From the NCBI GenBank assembly GCA_016931295.1, contig JAFGEZ010000003.1, forward strand, positions 26,146-90,145: 64,000 nucleotides of DNA, in the 5' to 3' direction. The notes beneath the pieces were generated by a model that saw only the letters and a list, made by a program, of their open reading frames with translations, was not told where the DNA came from and ran no database searches. The position numbers and the translations under genes are program-made. This DNA is from Candidatus Krumholzibacteriota bacterium. GTDB lineage: Bacteria; Krumholzibacteriota; Krumholzibacteriia; Krumholzibacteriales; Krumholzibacteriaceae. Positions 37,034 through 44,949 of this stretch are shown here, one piece after another (the first letter of the stretch is position 1; every line of letters begins with the position of its first letter).

Positions 37034-38425
37034 ATGACGGAGAAACATCTGACCGAGGGACGCGAGTACATCGGGATCAGCCGGGTCGAGGGGCCGCTCG
37101 TCGTCGTCGAGGGCATCCACGACGTCGGCTACAACGAGCTCGCCGAGATCACCGATCCCGAGGGGCACGTGCGGCTGGGGATGATCCTCGAGACCAGTCT
37201 CGGCGCGGCGGTCATCCAGGTTTTCGAGGGGACGAGCGGGTTGTCGATCCCCGGCACGCGCGTGCGGTTCCGCGGCGAGCCGCTCTCGTTCGGCGTGAGC
37301 GAGGAGATCCTCGGGCGCGTCTTCGACGGCCTCGGCCATCCGATCGACGGCGGCCCGCCGCCGATGGCGAAGATGCGGAAGGACGTCAACGGGCTCCCGA
37401 TCAACCCGACCGCCCGCGAGTACCCGCGCAAGTTCATCCAGACGGGGATATCGGCGATCGACGGCATGAACACGCTCGTCCGCGGCCAGAAGCTGCCGAT
37501 CTTCTCCGGCACGGGGCTTCCCCACAACCGGATCGTGGCCCAGATCACGCGCCAGGCGAAGATCGTGGGCGAGGACACCTCCTTCGCCGTCGTCTTCGCC
37601 GCGATGGGGATCAAGCACGACGTGGCGCGCTACTTCATCAGGAACTTCGAGGAATCGGGGGTGCTCGAGAAGGTCGTCCTCTTCCTCAATCTCGCCGACG
37701 ATCCCTCCGTGGAGCGCATCGTCACCCCGCGCACCGCGTTGACCGCGGCCGAGTTTCTCGCCTTCGAGCTGCACATGCACGTCCTGGTCATCCTCACCGA
37801 CATGACCAACTACTGCGAGTCGCTGCGCGAGATATCCACGGTCCGCGAGGAGATCCCGAGCCGGAAGGGATACCCGGGCTACCTCTACAGCGACCTCTCG
37901 GCGATCTACGAGCGCGCCGGGATGATCAAGGGGATCGATGGATCGATTACGCAGATGCCGATCCTCACGATGCCCAACGACGACATCTCCCACCCGGTCC
38001 CCGATCTCTCGGGGTACATCACCGAGGGGCAGATCGTCCTCGAACGCGAGCTCTCGCAGCGGAACATCTACCCGCCGATCGCGGGGCTGCCGAGCCTCTC
38101 CCGCCTGATGAAGGACGGGATCGGCGAGGGGATGACCCGCGGCGACCACGCCCACATCGCCTCGCAGCTCTTCGCGGCCTACTCGCACGTCAAGGACGTG
38201 CGGGCGCTCGCCGCGGTCATCGGCGAGGAGGAGCTGACGCCGCTCGACAAGGTCTACATGGAGTTCGGCGAGCGGTTCGAGCGGGACTTCCTTTCCCAGG
38301 GGGAGTACGAGGACCGTTCCATCGTCGATACGCTCGACATCGGCTGGAAGGTGGTCTCCTCGCTGCCGCGCGACGAGCTGCACCGGATCACCGAGGAAGA
38401 GCTGAACAAGTACTACGGGTCCTGA
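37034..38425 (+). CDS. atpB: A/V-type ATPase non-catalytic subunit B
   Basis: 463 residues, homologous to subunit A but with a degenerate nucleotide site ([16 protein letters not shown] in place of a P-loop), as in all B subunits. The conserved [16 protein letters not shown] and [16 protein letters not shown] stretches are present. SD GAGAAGAG, 13 bases after subunit A. Normal length, no oddities. Confidence 0.97.
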   Translation: MTEKHLTEGREYIGISRVEGPLVVVEGIHDVGYNELAEITDPEGHVRLGMILETSLGAAVIQVFEGTSGLSIPGTRVRFRGEPLSFGVSEEILGRVFDGLGHPIDGGPPPMAKMRKDVNGLPINPTAREYPRKFIQTGISAIDGMNTLVRGQKLPIFSGTGLPHNRIVAQITRQAKIVGEDTSFAVVFAAMGIKHDVARYFIRNFEESGVLEKVVLFLNLADDPSVERIVTPRTALTAAEFLAFELHMHVLVILTDMTNYCESLREISTVREEIPSRKGYPGYLYSDLSAIYERAGMIKGIDGSITQMPILTMPNDDISHPVPDLSGYITEGQIVLERELSQRNIYPPIAGLPSLSRLMKDGIGEGMTRGDHAHIASQLFAAYSHVKDVRALAAVIGEEELTPLDKVYMEFGERFERDFLSQGEYEDRSIVDTLDIGWKVVSSLPRDELHRITEEELNKYYGS

Positions 38426-38465
38426 CGCGCCCGCCCGGAGGGCGCCCGACGATCGGCGGAGACGG

Positions 38466-39104
38466 ATGTCACGTTACGAGGTAGCGCCGACAAAGACGAA
38501 CCTGATGCGGATCCGCCGCGATCTGGGTTTCGCCCGCGAGGGCTGGGAACTGCTCGACCAGAAGCGGAAGATCCTCGTCGTCGAACTGATGGGGCTCATC
38601 GATCGCACCGTCGACGCCCAGGAGCGCGTCGAGGCGAGCCTCGCGGAGGCCTTCGCGGCCCTCGACCAGGCGATCCTGCGGATGGGCCGGCGCGAGGTGA
38701 ACCTGACCGCCACGGGGATGAACATCGAATCGCGGATACGCCTCTCGCAGAAGCGGGTGATGGGCGTCTCGCTTCCGCGTGTCAAGGTGGAGCTGGAGGA
38801 CCGCTCCCCCTACGTGGCCTCCGCGGAGAGCAGCATCTGGATCGACGAGACGATCGGGAAGTTCCGCGAGATCCTCGGGCATCTCGGCACGCTCGCCGAG
38901 GCCCGGATCTCGCTCGTGCGTCTCTCGCGCGAGGTCTCCAAGACGATCCGCCGGGTGAATGCGCTCGAGAAGATATTCATTCCCGATTACGAGGAAACGC
39001 TGCATTATATCGACATGGCCCTCGAGGAAGCGGAACGCGAGGCGTTCTTCAGCATGAAGCTCGTGAAGGACCGTCTCTCGAGACGAAAAGGGGAGGCCGT
39101 ATGA
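38466..39104 (+). CDS. atpD: A/V-type ATPase subunit D (central rotor shaft)
   Basis: 212 residues, a two-helix coiled coil with the family signatures PTKTNLMRIRRDLGFAREGWELLDQKR at the N-terminus and RRVNALEKIFIPDYEETLHYI near the C-terminus. The stop overlaps the ATG of the universal stress gene. This completes the ATPase set; no F-type ATP synthase gene lies in the window. Confidence 0.95.
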   Translation: MSRYEVAPTKTNLMRIRRDLGFAREGWELLDQKRKILVVELMGLIDRTVDAQERVEASLAEAFAALDQAILRMGRREVNLTATGMNIESRIRLSQKRVMGVSLPRVKVELEDRSPYVASAESSIWIDETIGKFREILGHLGTLAEARISLVRLSREVSKTIRRVNALEKIFIPDYEETLHYIDMALEEAEREAFFSMKLVKDRLSRRKGEAV

Positions 39105-39592
39105 GCGACGTGAATCCGCTGGCGAACATTCTTCTCTATATCGACGGCAGCGAATCCTCCATCACGGCGGCGCAGTTCGCGATCGCGATGGGAAAGCGCT
39201 ACGATGCGCGCCTGCGGGCGATCTACGTGGTCAACGAGAACCTGCTCAGCGAGCTCCTCAAGGCGAAGGTCTTCGTCCAGATGGAGAAGATGGACTACGA
39301 GCGCGACCTGGAGGAGGACGGGAAGCGGTACCTGAATTACATCGTCAAGCTCGCCGAGCGCAAGGGGGCCACCGTCGAGACGGTGCTCCGCAAGGGCGTG
39401 GTCCACGAGGAGGTCGACCACGAGGTGGACGATTTCGGCGCGGACCTGCTCGTCCAGGGGGAGCTCGGCGAGGTTCTCAGCCTTCGCGACTCCTTCTACG
39501 AGGAGGGGGAGCGGATACTGCGCAAGGTCAAGTGTCCCGTGATGGTCGTCCGCGGCAAGGCGCGCGTCGAGCGGGCGTACGACGCCCTCTGA
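39101..39592 (+). CDS. Universal stress protein (UspA-like) fused to the ATPase operon
   Basis: 163 residues with the Usp alpha/beta fold: ILLYIDGSESSITAAQFAIAMG at the start, and the last strand CPVMVVRGK. The nucleotide-site pattern G-x2-G-x9-G-[ST] is absent (GELGEVLSLRDSFYEEGE is the nearest stretch), so it probably does not bind ATP in the canonical way. It overlaps atpD by four bases and has AAAAGGGGAGG as SD, so it is co-translated with the ATPase and may monitor energy state. That link is inference. Confidence 0.88.
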   Translation: MSDVNPLANILLYIDGSESSITAAQFAIAMGKRYDARLRAIYVVNENLLSELLKAKVFVQMEKMDYERDLEEDGKRYLNYIVKLAERKGATVETVLRKGVVHEEVDHEVDDFGADLLVQGELGEVLSLRDSFYEEGERILRKVKCPVMVVRGKARVERAYDAL

Positions 39593-39595
39593 CCT

Positions 39596-39616
39596 GCCGC
39601 GGCGGTGCGCCGCGGC
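39596..39616 (+). terminator. GC hairpin closing the ATPase operon
   Basis: A nine-base-pair perfect stem with a three-base loop starts four bases after the usp stop. No T-run follows, so termination strength is uncertain, but position fits the operon end, and a new promoter follows. Confidence 0.45.
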
Positions 39617-39630
39617 CGCCGACGAGGCGC

Positions 39631-39659
39631 TTGCGCTCGCCGGCGCGGGACGTTATGTT
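39631..39659 (+). promoter_or_regulatory. Putative promoter of the PTS IIA gene
   Basis: TTGCGC (39631-39636), 17 bases, TATGTT (39654-39659), ending 46 bases before the ATG. The TTGCGC -35 also occurs before moxR. Confidence 0.5.
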
Positions 39660-39704
39660 TCGCCTGATTCGCGAGCTTCGACTGCGTGCCAGGGAGGCCG
39701 GAAG

Positions 39705-40169
39705 ATGAGATTGATCGATCACATATCGCCCGCACACATCAGCGTCGGACTGGAGGGCACGGACAAGGAGGAGGTCGTCGAGGAGCTCGTCGAGCTGCTC
39801 GGCCAGGCCGAGTGCCTCTGCGACGCCGATTCCATCCTCGAGGCCGTCATGAGCCGGGAGCGGGAGGGATCCACCGGGCTCGAGCGCGGCATCGCGATCC
39901 CGCACGCCAAGTGCGACGCCGTCGAGCGGTTGAGCATCGCGATCGGCATTTCCCGCGACGGTGTCGATTTCGACGCCCAGGACGGCAAGCCCTCGTATCT
40001 CTTCTTCCTCATGGTCGCTCCCTCGACCGAATCGGGACCGCACGTCCAGGCGATCGCCAAGATCGTCAAGATGATCAAGGTGGAGCGATTCAGGGAGCGG
40101 ATGCTGGCGGCGAAGACCCCCGAAGAGGTCCTCGACGTCATCGGGCGCGTCGAGAACGGCGAGGAATGA
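39705..40169 (+). CDS. PTS EIIA, fructose/nitrogen type
   Basis: 154 residues, single EIIA-Fru/Ntr domain. The phospho-acceptor His is in GIAIPHAKCDAV, with the second conserved block SYLFFLMVAPSTESGPHVQAIAKI. No EIIB or EIIC domain is nearby, so it is more likely a regulatory (PtsN-like) protein than part of a sugar transporter. SD GGAGGC-type before the ATG. No HPr or EI gene is in the window. Confidence 0.9.
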   Translation: MRLIDHISPAHISVGLEGTDKEEVVEELVELLGQAECLCDADSILEAVMSREREGSTGLERGIAIPHAKCDAVERLSIAIGISRDGVDFDAQDGKPSYLFFLMVAPSTESGPHVQAIAKIVKMIKVERFRERMLAAKTPEEVLDVIGRVENGEE

Positions 40170-40215
40170 GCCCCGCCCCGCCCGGCGGCGACGGCGGATC
40201 GTTCGAAACGACACG

Positions 40216-40959
40216 ATGATCCCCGGGAACCGCGATACGGTCATCGGCTATTACGGGTTTCCGCGGCGACGCCTCCTCGCCGAGGCGCGCCGGCGGCACC
40301 CCGGCGCCCGGCTCGTCGATCTGGACGTCGCGGCCGGGGCGCCCGACGCCGGCATCCTGCCGGCGACCACCTGCCGCATCATCGCCAACATCGTGGACAA
40401 CGCGATCGCGCTGGGAGACCGGTTGCTGCTCGTCGTGGCCGCGGTGGGCGAGGACAAGTGCGACCGCGGACGGCACGCCGCCCACCTGCTCGCCGCCATG
40501 GGCCACGAGGTGGTCGAGTCGCGGTTCCCCCCCGGCGAGTGGGAAGACCGCCCCCTCCTGTATTCGACGGCCCGCGCGCCTCTCACGGAGAAGGTGCTGC
40601 GCATCATGGACACGGTCGTCGATTTCTTTCCGCCCGCGTCGCCTCCCTCCTCCTGCGAACCGACCCACGGTTTCTGGGGCGTGCCCCCGAACGACCTGCG
40701 GCTCCTCGACGTCTTTCCCGAGACGACGCACGTCTACGGGTGGACGCGGTGCGTCGAGGCGGGGCGGCCGAACGATCTCGATCTCGAGACCCGGGTCGAC
40801 GCGGGCGTGCCGACGGTCTTCTTCTCGCAGAGTTTCTGCGCGAAGCAGGATCTCGCACACGCCCTCGCCGAGGCGACGGGCGGACTCGCCATCGACTGCC
40901 ATCGCGAGGTCAACGATTCGATACTCGCCAAGATCGAGGCCTTCATCCGGCTCTCGTGA
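40216..40959 (+). CDS. Uncharacterised Cys-containing protein paired with BcrAD-type ATPase
   Basis: 247 residues, no membrane segment. I do not recognise a named family with certainty. The fold pattern (alternating strands and helices, GDRLLLVVAAVGEDKCDRG, ATTCRIIANIVDNAI) is reminiscent of one domain of the 2-hydroxyacyl-CoA dehydratase / benzoyl-CoA reductase partner proteins. Five Cys occur in spaced positions: ATTCR, DKCDRG, SSCEPTHG, TRCVEAG and SFCAKQD. No SD is obvious before the ATG. The next gene encodes an activator-type ATPase that keeps both cluster cysteines, so this is probably its client or electron acceptor. The function is unknown. Confidence 0.6.
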   Translation: MIPGNRDTVIGYYGFPRRRLLAEARRRHPGARLVDLDVAAGAPDAGILPATTCRIIANIVDNAIALGDRLLLVVAAVGEDKCDRGRHAAHLLAAMGHEVVESRFPPGEWEDRPLLYSTARAPLTEKVLRIMDTVVDFFPPASPPSSCEPTHGFWGVPPNDLRLLDVFPETTHVYGWTRCVEAGRPNDLDLETRVDAGVPTVFFSQSFCAKQDLAHALAEATGGLAIDCHREVNDSILAKIEAFIRLS

Positions 40960-40992
40960 ACGGCGCGGTCCCGCGCCGGAAGGATGGAACGC

Positions 40993-41676
40993 GTGCGCAT
41001 CGCCGATTGCGGCAGCACCTGGGCGAAGATCCTCGACGTCGATTCGGGCGCCCTGGAGATCGTCGCGGCGAAGGATCTCGCCGGGCGGGACGACGCCTTC
41101 TTCGACGTCGCGACGGGGCACGGCGGCAAGAACCGTTGCCGCGTCTACAAGAACGAGCTCATCGCGCTCGCCGAGGGGGCGCTGTCGCTCATCGAGGATC
41201 CGGATTTCTCCGTCGTCGACGTCGGCGGCCGCGACATCAAGTACGTCCGGTTCGCCGGGCGCCGGGTCGTCAAGCTCGACTGGAACCTCGCCTGCGGCTC
41301 GACGACGGGCGCGACCGTGGAGCTCCTCGGCGGCTATTACGGCATCGATTTCAACGCGCTCGAGCCGGCGGAGACGTGGGTGAACGTCACCTGCGGCGTC
41401 TTCGGCATGGAGAAGGTCCTCGAGCGCATCTCGACCGGCACCTCCCCCGGGGAGGCCGTGGCGATGTTCGTCCACGGCGTGATCCGCAACGTGCGGGATT
41501 TCGTCGGCCGACCGGAGACGCTCTACCTCTCCGGGGGATTCTGCGACAACCGGTGTTTCATGAAGACGTTCGAACGGTACTGCCGCATCGTGCCGCTCGG
41601 CAGGTTCGTCCCCCTCGAGGGGCTCCGGTCGGAGATCGCCGCCGGCGGGGACGGAACAGAGGGAGAGGGAACGTGA
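40993..41676 (+). CDS. BcrAD/BadFG-type ATPase (hydroxyacyl-CoA dehydratase activator-like)
   Basis: About 227 residues of the ASKHA fold. Phosphate-1 motif DCGSTWAKILDVD, phosphate-2 motif VVDVGGRDIKYV, and adenosine motif YLSGGFCDNRC. In characterised activators two Cys, one per half of the dimer interface, hold a [4Fe-4S] cluster; here they match CGSTTGATVELLG and VTCGVFGMEKVL, so the cluster is predicted to be present. It should use ATP to fire low-potential electrons into a partner enzyme, probably the protein of the upstream gene. GTG at 40993 lies eight bases after GGAAGGA; an ATG at 40984 overlaps that SD. The next gene's start overlaps its stop. Confidence 0.82.
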   Translation: MRIADCGSTWAKILDVDSGALEIVAAKDLAGRDDAFFDVATGHGGKNRCRVYKNELIALAEGALSLIEDPDFSVVDVGGRDIKYVRFAGRRVVKLDWNLACGSTTGATVELLGGYYGIDFNALEPAETWVNVTCGVFGMEKVLERISTGTSPGEAVAMFVHGVIRNVRDFVGRPETLYLSGGFCDNRCFMKTFERYCRIVPLGRFVPLEGLRSEIAAGGDGTEGEGT

Positions 41677-43412
41677 ACACGCCACGGACATGCCGACGCC
41701 TCGCTGCCGCCTGCGCGGCGCTCCTCGTCGCCGCGACCGCCGGATCCTGCCTGAAAAGAGGCGAGATGCCGTCCTCCCCGGTCATCCCCGTGGTCCGGCA
41801 GGCCCCCGGCCTCGGTCTCTCGGCGAGCGCCCGGGTCGTCGGCGATCCGGCGGTCGTCAAGGCGATCTTCCACCGGGATCTTCTCGACTACGGCGTTCTG
41901 CCGGTCGAGGTCACCATCCGCAACGACGACGTCCGCCCCCTGTGCCTCCATGCGGCGGCCTCCCTCGATCCGGGCGGTCTCCTCGACGGCGTTTGCCTCG
42001 TCGCCGAAAGCGAATATCCGCCGCTGCATCCGACGGCGGTCGCCTCCTGCGTGCGCGGCGAGCCGAGCGCCGACGCCTACCGGACCCTCGGCGCCGGCGA
42101 CTACACCGCGGGGATGATGCTCGCGCCGCTCGGCGGCTTCTACCTCTTCCGGGAATTCACGATCGGGCGGTACATGCGGCCCCTTCTGAACCGCTCCCTG
42201 CTCCCGCCGGGAGACCGCTGCCTCTTCGCTCCCCTCCGGCTCGAGCCGGGCGAATCGGCGTCGGGGTTCCTCTACTTCATTCTCCCCGGCGAGGAAAGCC
42301 CCTTCCGGACAATCGAGCGGACGATCGAGAGGGACGGCAAGACGAAGACGCGCATCGGACGGGAGATCGTGCCGGAGAAGACGGCCGGTTGGGAACTCCT
42401 CTTCCGGCCCGCCCGCATTCCCGATCCGCCCGAGGCGCCGGCGATGCCGCTCCGCGGCGTCTGCTTCCTCGACGCGGGGGGAGAGATCCTCGCCGCCGTC
42501 CTCGACTCGGTCGCCGGGCGGGAATCGAGCCTCTGCCTCGCGCGGGCGGACGGACTCGCCGCCGGCGGCGTGGACCGGCGCGAACTGGGACGCGTGCGCT
42601 CGCGATCGGCCCGTATCGCCGCCGTGGCGCGGGGCGTTGACTGGACGGCGGTGGCCGTCGACATCAGCGCGCGCTCGCGTCTCTTCCTCCTCCGCCCCGA
42701 CGGCGTCGTCGCGACCGCGACGATTCCCCGGCCGGTCCTCGCGCTCGCCGGCGCTCCCGGCGGGCTCGTCGCCGTGACGACGAACGGGTTCGCCTACGCG
42801 ATCGATCCGGTCGGCGCCGACGCGTCACGGGGCCGGAAGGTCGGGCGCGAGATGCAGGCCGCGGTCGCCGTGGGCGGGCGGCTCGTCGTCATCGAGCGGA
42901 AGGAGGCGACCGTCTTCGAACTCGAGGGCAAGGGGATCGGCGATCCGCTCGCTCACCGCGTTCTCGAGCCGGTCGACCGGCGGCTCGTCGGCACGTTCGG
43001 CGGCGGGATCCTCATCATTCACGACGGCCGGGGGATGGCGGGAGACACGCTCGTCGTCCTCGACGACGAGACGGCCGCGGAACGCGGCCGCCTGGTCCTT
43101 CCCGGACGGGTCGAGACGGCCGGTGTCGACGACCGGCGGGCGATCCTCCGTCTCGGAACGGGGGCGCTTCTCGGGATCGCGCTCTCTTCAGCGGGGCATC
43201 CGACGCTGGCGACGGCGGGATTCCTGCCGGCGGACCTCATGGCGATCCGCCCCCTCGGCGACGGTTTCGTCGCCGTCTCGGCGGCGGGCGCCGTTTTCGA
43301 GGGACGGGTGGCCGATCTGCGTCCCGGCCCGCACACCGATCCGTCGGGAACGCCGGTCAAGACGCGGACGGCCGTCCCGGTCGAGGCGGTCGCGAACGGG
43401 GAGGAGCGATAG
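41673..43412 (+). CDS. Predicted lipoprotein with propeller-like C-terminal half
   Basis: 579 residues. N-terminal signal with a lipobox-like Cys (ATAGSC at about residue 25). The first part (to about 250) is a compact unknown domain; the second part has repeating short strands (FLLRPDGVV, IDPVGADAS, LVVLDDETAAE) at intervals like a beta-propeller. GTG start overlaps the previous stop by four bases. I cannot assign a family. The coupling to the BcrAD-type gene may be only operon context, since this protein should sit in the envelope. Confidence 0.68.
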   Translation: MNTPRTCRRLAAACAALLVAATAGSCLKRGEMPSSPVIPVVRQAPGLGLSASARVVGDPAVVKAIFHRDLLDYGVLPVEVTIRNDDVRPLCLHAAASLDPGGLLDGVCLVAESEYPPLHPTAVASCVRGEPSADAYRTLGAGDYTAGMMLAPLGGFYLFREFTIGRYMRPLLNRSLLPPGDRCLFAPLRLEPGESASGFLYFILPGEESPFRTIERTIERDGKTKTRIGREIVPEKTAGWELLFRPARIPDPPEAPAMPLRGVCFLDAGGEILAAVLDSVAGRESSLCLARADGLAAGGVDRRELGRVRSRSARIAAVARGVDWTAVAVDISARSRLFLLRPDGVVATATIPRPVLALAGAPGGLVAVTTNGFAYAIDPVGADASRGRKVGREMQAAVAVGGRLVVIERKEATVFELEGKGIGDPLAHRVLEPVDRRLVGTFGGGILIIHDGRGMAGDTLVVLDDETAAERGRLVLPGRVETAGVDDRRAILRLGTGALLGIALSSAGHPTLATAGFLPADLMAIRPLGDGFVAVSAAGAVFEGRVADLRPGPHTDPSGTPVKTRTAVPVEAVANGEER

Positions 43413-44003
43413 ATGGAGACGGCGACGATCGACGAGGTGATAGCCACATTTTCCGGCCACGTTGCCGAGCACTATCCCGCGCCGGAGCTCTTCCGGAAGA
43501 ACCTCGACGCGATGATCCGCGACAAGGCCGAACGAGCCGGCCAGGACGGGTATCTCGAGGCCCTCGAGCGGAACGTCGTCTTCCTGCACGATGTCATCGT
43601 CGAGGGGGAGGCGCTCCTCGACGAGCTGATCGAGGGACAGCGTCGGAACGAACGGATCGAGGAACTCCTCGGCGGGGTCGAGCGCCGGGCGCGGGAGGCG
43701 GCCCCCGGCCGGCTCAACGCCCTCGACGCCGATACCGGCGACGAGGAGTTCGCCGAATTGCGGGAGAGCAGGCGGGAGGGCCCCGGGGCCTGGCGGGACC
43801 GGCTCGAGTTCGAGTACCGGCATCTCATGGCGCTCCGCATCTTCCTCTTCGAGTTCTTCAACGTCCTCGGCGCCGTTCTCGGCTCGTACGAACTGGACGG
43901 GGCGGGCACGGGAGGCGGCAGGCGCGTGATGATGCATCTCGAGATCACGGCGCACTACTACCTCGGCAACGTCACCGTCGATGGAGAGGCCGGGTCTTCG
44001 TGA
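43413..44003 (+). CDS. Uncharacterised helical protein
   Basis: 196 residues, mainly charged helices (LERNVVFLHDVIVEGEALLDELIEGQ), with a hydrophobic C-terminal third (FLFEFFNVLGAVLGSYELDG, HLEITAHYYLGN). No signal or clear membrane helix. It starts with an ATG directly after the preceding stop and shares that operon. I do not recognise the family. Confidence 0.65.
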   Translation: METATIDEVIATFSGHVAEHYPAPELFRKNLDAMIRDKAERAGQDGYLEALERNVVFLHDVIVEGEALLDELIEGQRRNERIEELLGGVERRAREAAPGRLNALDADTGDEEFAELRESRREGPGAWRDRLEFEYRHLMALRIFLFEFFNVLGAVLGSYELDGAGTGGGRRVMMHLEITAHYYLGNVTVDGEAGSS

Positions 44004-44030
44004 CGCGCGACGGGCGGCGCCAGACAATGC

Positions 44031-44059
44031 TTGAAAATACGCCGGCGAAGGGTTAGGTT
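44031..44059 (+). promoter_or_regulatory. Putative promoter of bioY
   Basis: TTGAAA (44031-44036; five of six), 17 bases, TAGGTT (44054-44059), 72 bases before the ATG. No biotin-repressor palindrome is recognisable in the gap. Confidence 0.55.
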
Positions 44060-44131
44060 GATGTCGCGCCGATCGGCGGCGGACGCCCCCGCCGGCGACG
44101 GCGAAACCATACGGAATCGAAGGAGAGAACG

Positions 44132-44680
44132 ATGGAGATCGCCTCGTACGCGTATCCAACCCCGCTGGCGGCCGAAACAGACGCTCTCCGGCGGATCGCC
44201 CGGATGGTGCTCTGCGTCGCCTTCACGGCGGTCGGCGCCCAGCTCGCGATATGGCTGCCCTTCACGCCGGTGCCCGTCACCATGCAGACGCTCTTCGTCG
44301 TCCTCGCCGGGATCACGCTCGGTCCCCGCGACGGATTCCACGCGATGCTCGCCTACGTGGCGCTCGGTGCCGCCGGCCTGCCGCTCTTCGCCGGGTTCCT
44401 CGCCGGCCCGGCGGTCCTGCTCGGACCGACGGGCGGCTACCTGCTCGCGTTCGCTCCCGCGGCCGCGCTCGCCGGCTTCCTGGCCAACGGACGGGGGCGC
44501 CTCGGCCTCCTCGCCGGCTCGGCCGCCGGACTGGCGCTGATCCTCTGCGCCGGCACCGCGTGGCTGGCCCTCGTGCTGGGGCTTTCCGCCGGAGCGGCCG
44601 CCTCGCTCGGCCTCGTGCCGTTCCTCGCTGGCGAGATGATCAAGGCCATCGCGGCCGTCGTCGTCGCCGCGCGGCGATGA
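44132..44680 (+). CDS. bioY: BioY, biotin ECF transporter substrate-binding component
   Basis: 182 residues with about six membrane helices. The BioY motifs are present: QLAIWLPFTPVPVTMQT (substrate pocket) and LGAAGLPLFAGFLAGPAVLLGPTGGYL. BioY captures biotin and works either alone or with ECF ATPase partners, none of which is nearby. SD GAAGGAGA. The gene appears monocistronic: promoter before it, GC hairpin after it. It implies biotin uptake, but says nothing about biotin synthesis. Confidence 0.92.
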   Translation: MEIASYAYPTPLAAETDALRRIARMVLCVAFTAVGAQLAIWLPFTPVPVTMQTLFVVLAGITLGPRDGFHAMLAYVALGAAGLPLFAGFLAGPAVLLGPTGGYLLAFAPAAALAGFLANGRGRLGLLAGSAAGLALILCAGTAWLALVLGLSAGAAASLGLVPFLAGEMIKAIAAVVVAARR

Positions 44681-44707
44681 GCGCGAGGCACGATACGAAG
44701 AGAGCAA

Positions 44708-44729
44708 CGCCGCCCCCCGAGGGGCGGCG
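44708..44729 (+). terminator. GC hairpin after bioY
   Basis: CGCCGCCCC pairs with GGGGCGGCG (nine base pairs, four-base loop). Lies 28 bases after the bioY stop. There is no T-run, so strength is uncertain. Confidence 0.45.
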
Positions 44730-44757
44730 CGTGGTCGCGTTTCGATGGCTCCCAGCC

Positions 44758-44785
44758 TTGACAGCGGAACGAATCGGGATATACT
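44758..44785 (+). promoter_or_regulatory. Near-consensus promoter of a candidate small RNA
   Basis: TTGACA (44758-44763), 16 bases, TATACT (44780-44785). The match is as good as the ATPase promoter, yet no convincing open reading frame follows on this strand. Confidence 0.75.
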
Positions 44786-44791
44786 TCCTAC

Positions 44792-44946
44792 GGTGAGAGC
44801 GGGGACGCGGGGCGAGAGAAGAGGAACGATACCCCGCCGAAGAGCGGTGGATTCAGAGAAGGCTCCGGAAGCCCCGTTCCACCGGACACATATCCACTCG
44901 TTGAGGCGCCACGGATTCTCGTTCATGTGAGAACCCGTGGCGTTTT
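44792..44946 (+). ncRNA. Candidate small RNA of about 155 nt
   Basis: Bounded by the promoter at 44758 and the intrinsic terminator at 44907. Two further hairpins can form: GCGGGG (44807-44812) with CCCCGC (44832-44837), closing a purine-rich loop, and CGGTGGA (44845-44851) with TCCACCG (44878-44884), enclosing a small GGCT/AGCC hairpin at 44861-44873. An open frame of 61 codons (44745-44930) begins upstream of the predicted start site and has shadow-type composition, so I do not call it a gene. It does not match the conserved SRP loop, a tRNA or tmRNA ends. Identity unknown. Confidence 0.6.
44907..44946 (+). terminator. Intrinsic terminator of the candidate small RNA
   Basis: CGCCACGG (44907-44914) pairs with CCGTGGCG (44935-44942) and, past one mismatch, TTCTC pairs with GAGAA around an eight-base loop; TTTTAT follows. 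It sits four bases from the convergent glycosyltransferase stop. On the minus strand no T-run follows, so it works for the plus strand. Confidence 0.85.
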
Positions 44947-44949
44947 ATA

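Noticed and set aside
44745-44930. 61-residue open frame over the candidate small RNA
   Set aside because: It begins upstream of the predicted transcription start, has no SD and shows a low-complexity Arg-rich composition.
44792-44946. Candidate SRP or 6S RNA
   Set aside because: The conserved SRP GGAAGCAGC loop is missing and 5'/3' end pairing expected for 6S RNA was not found.
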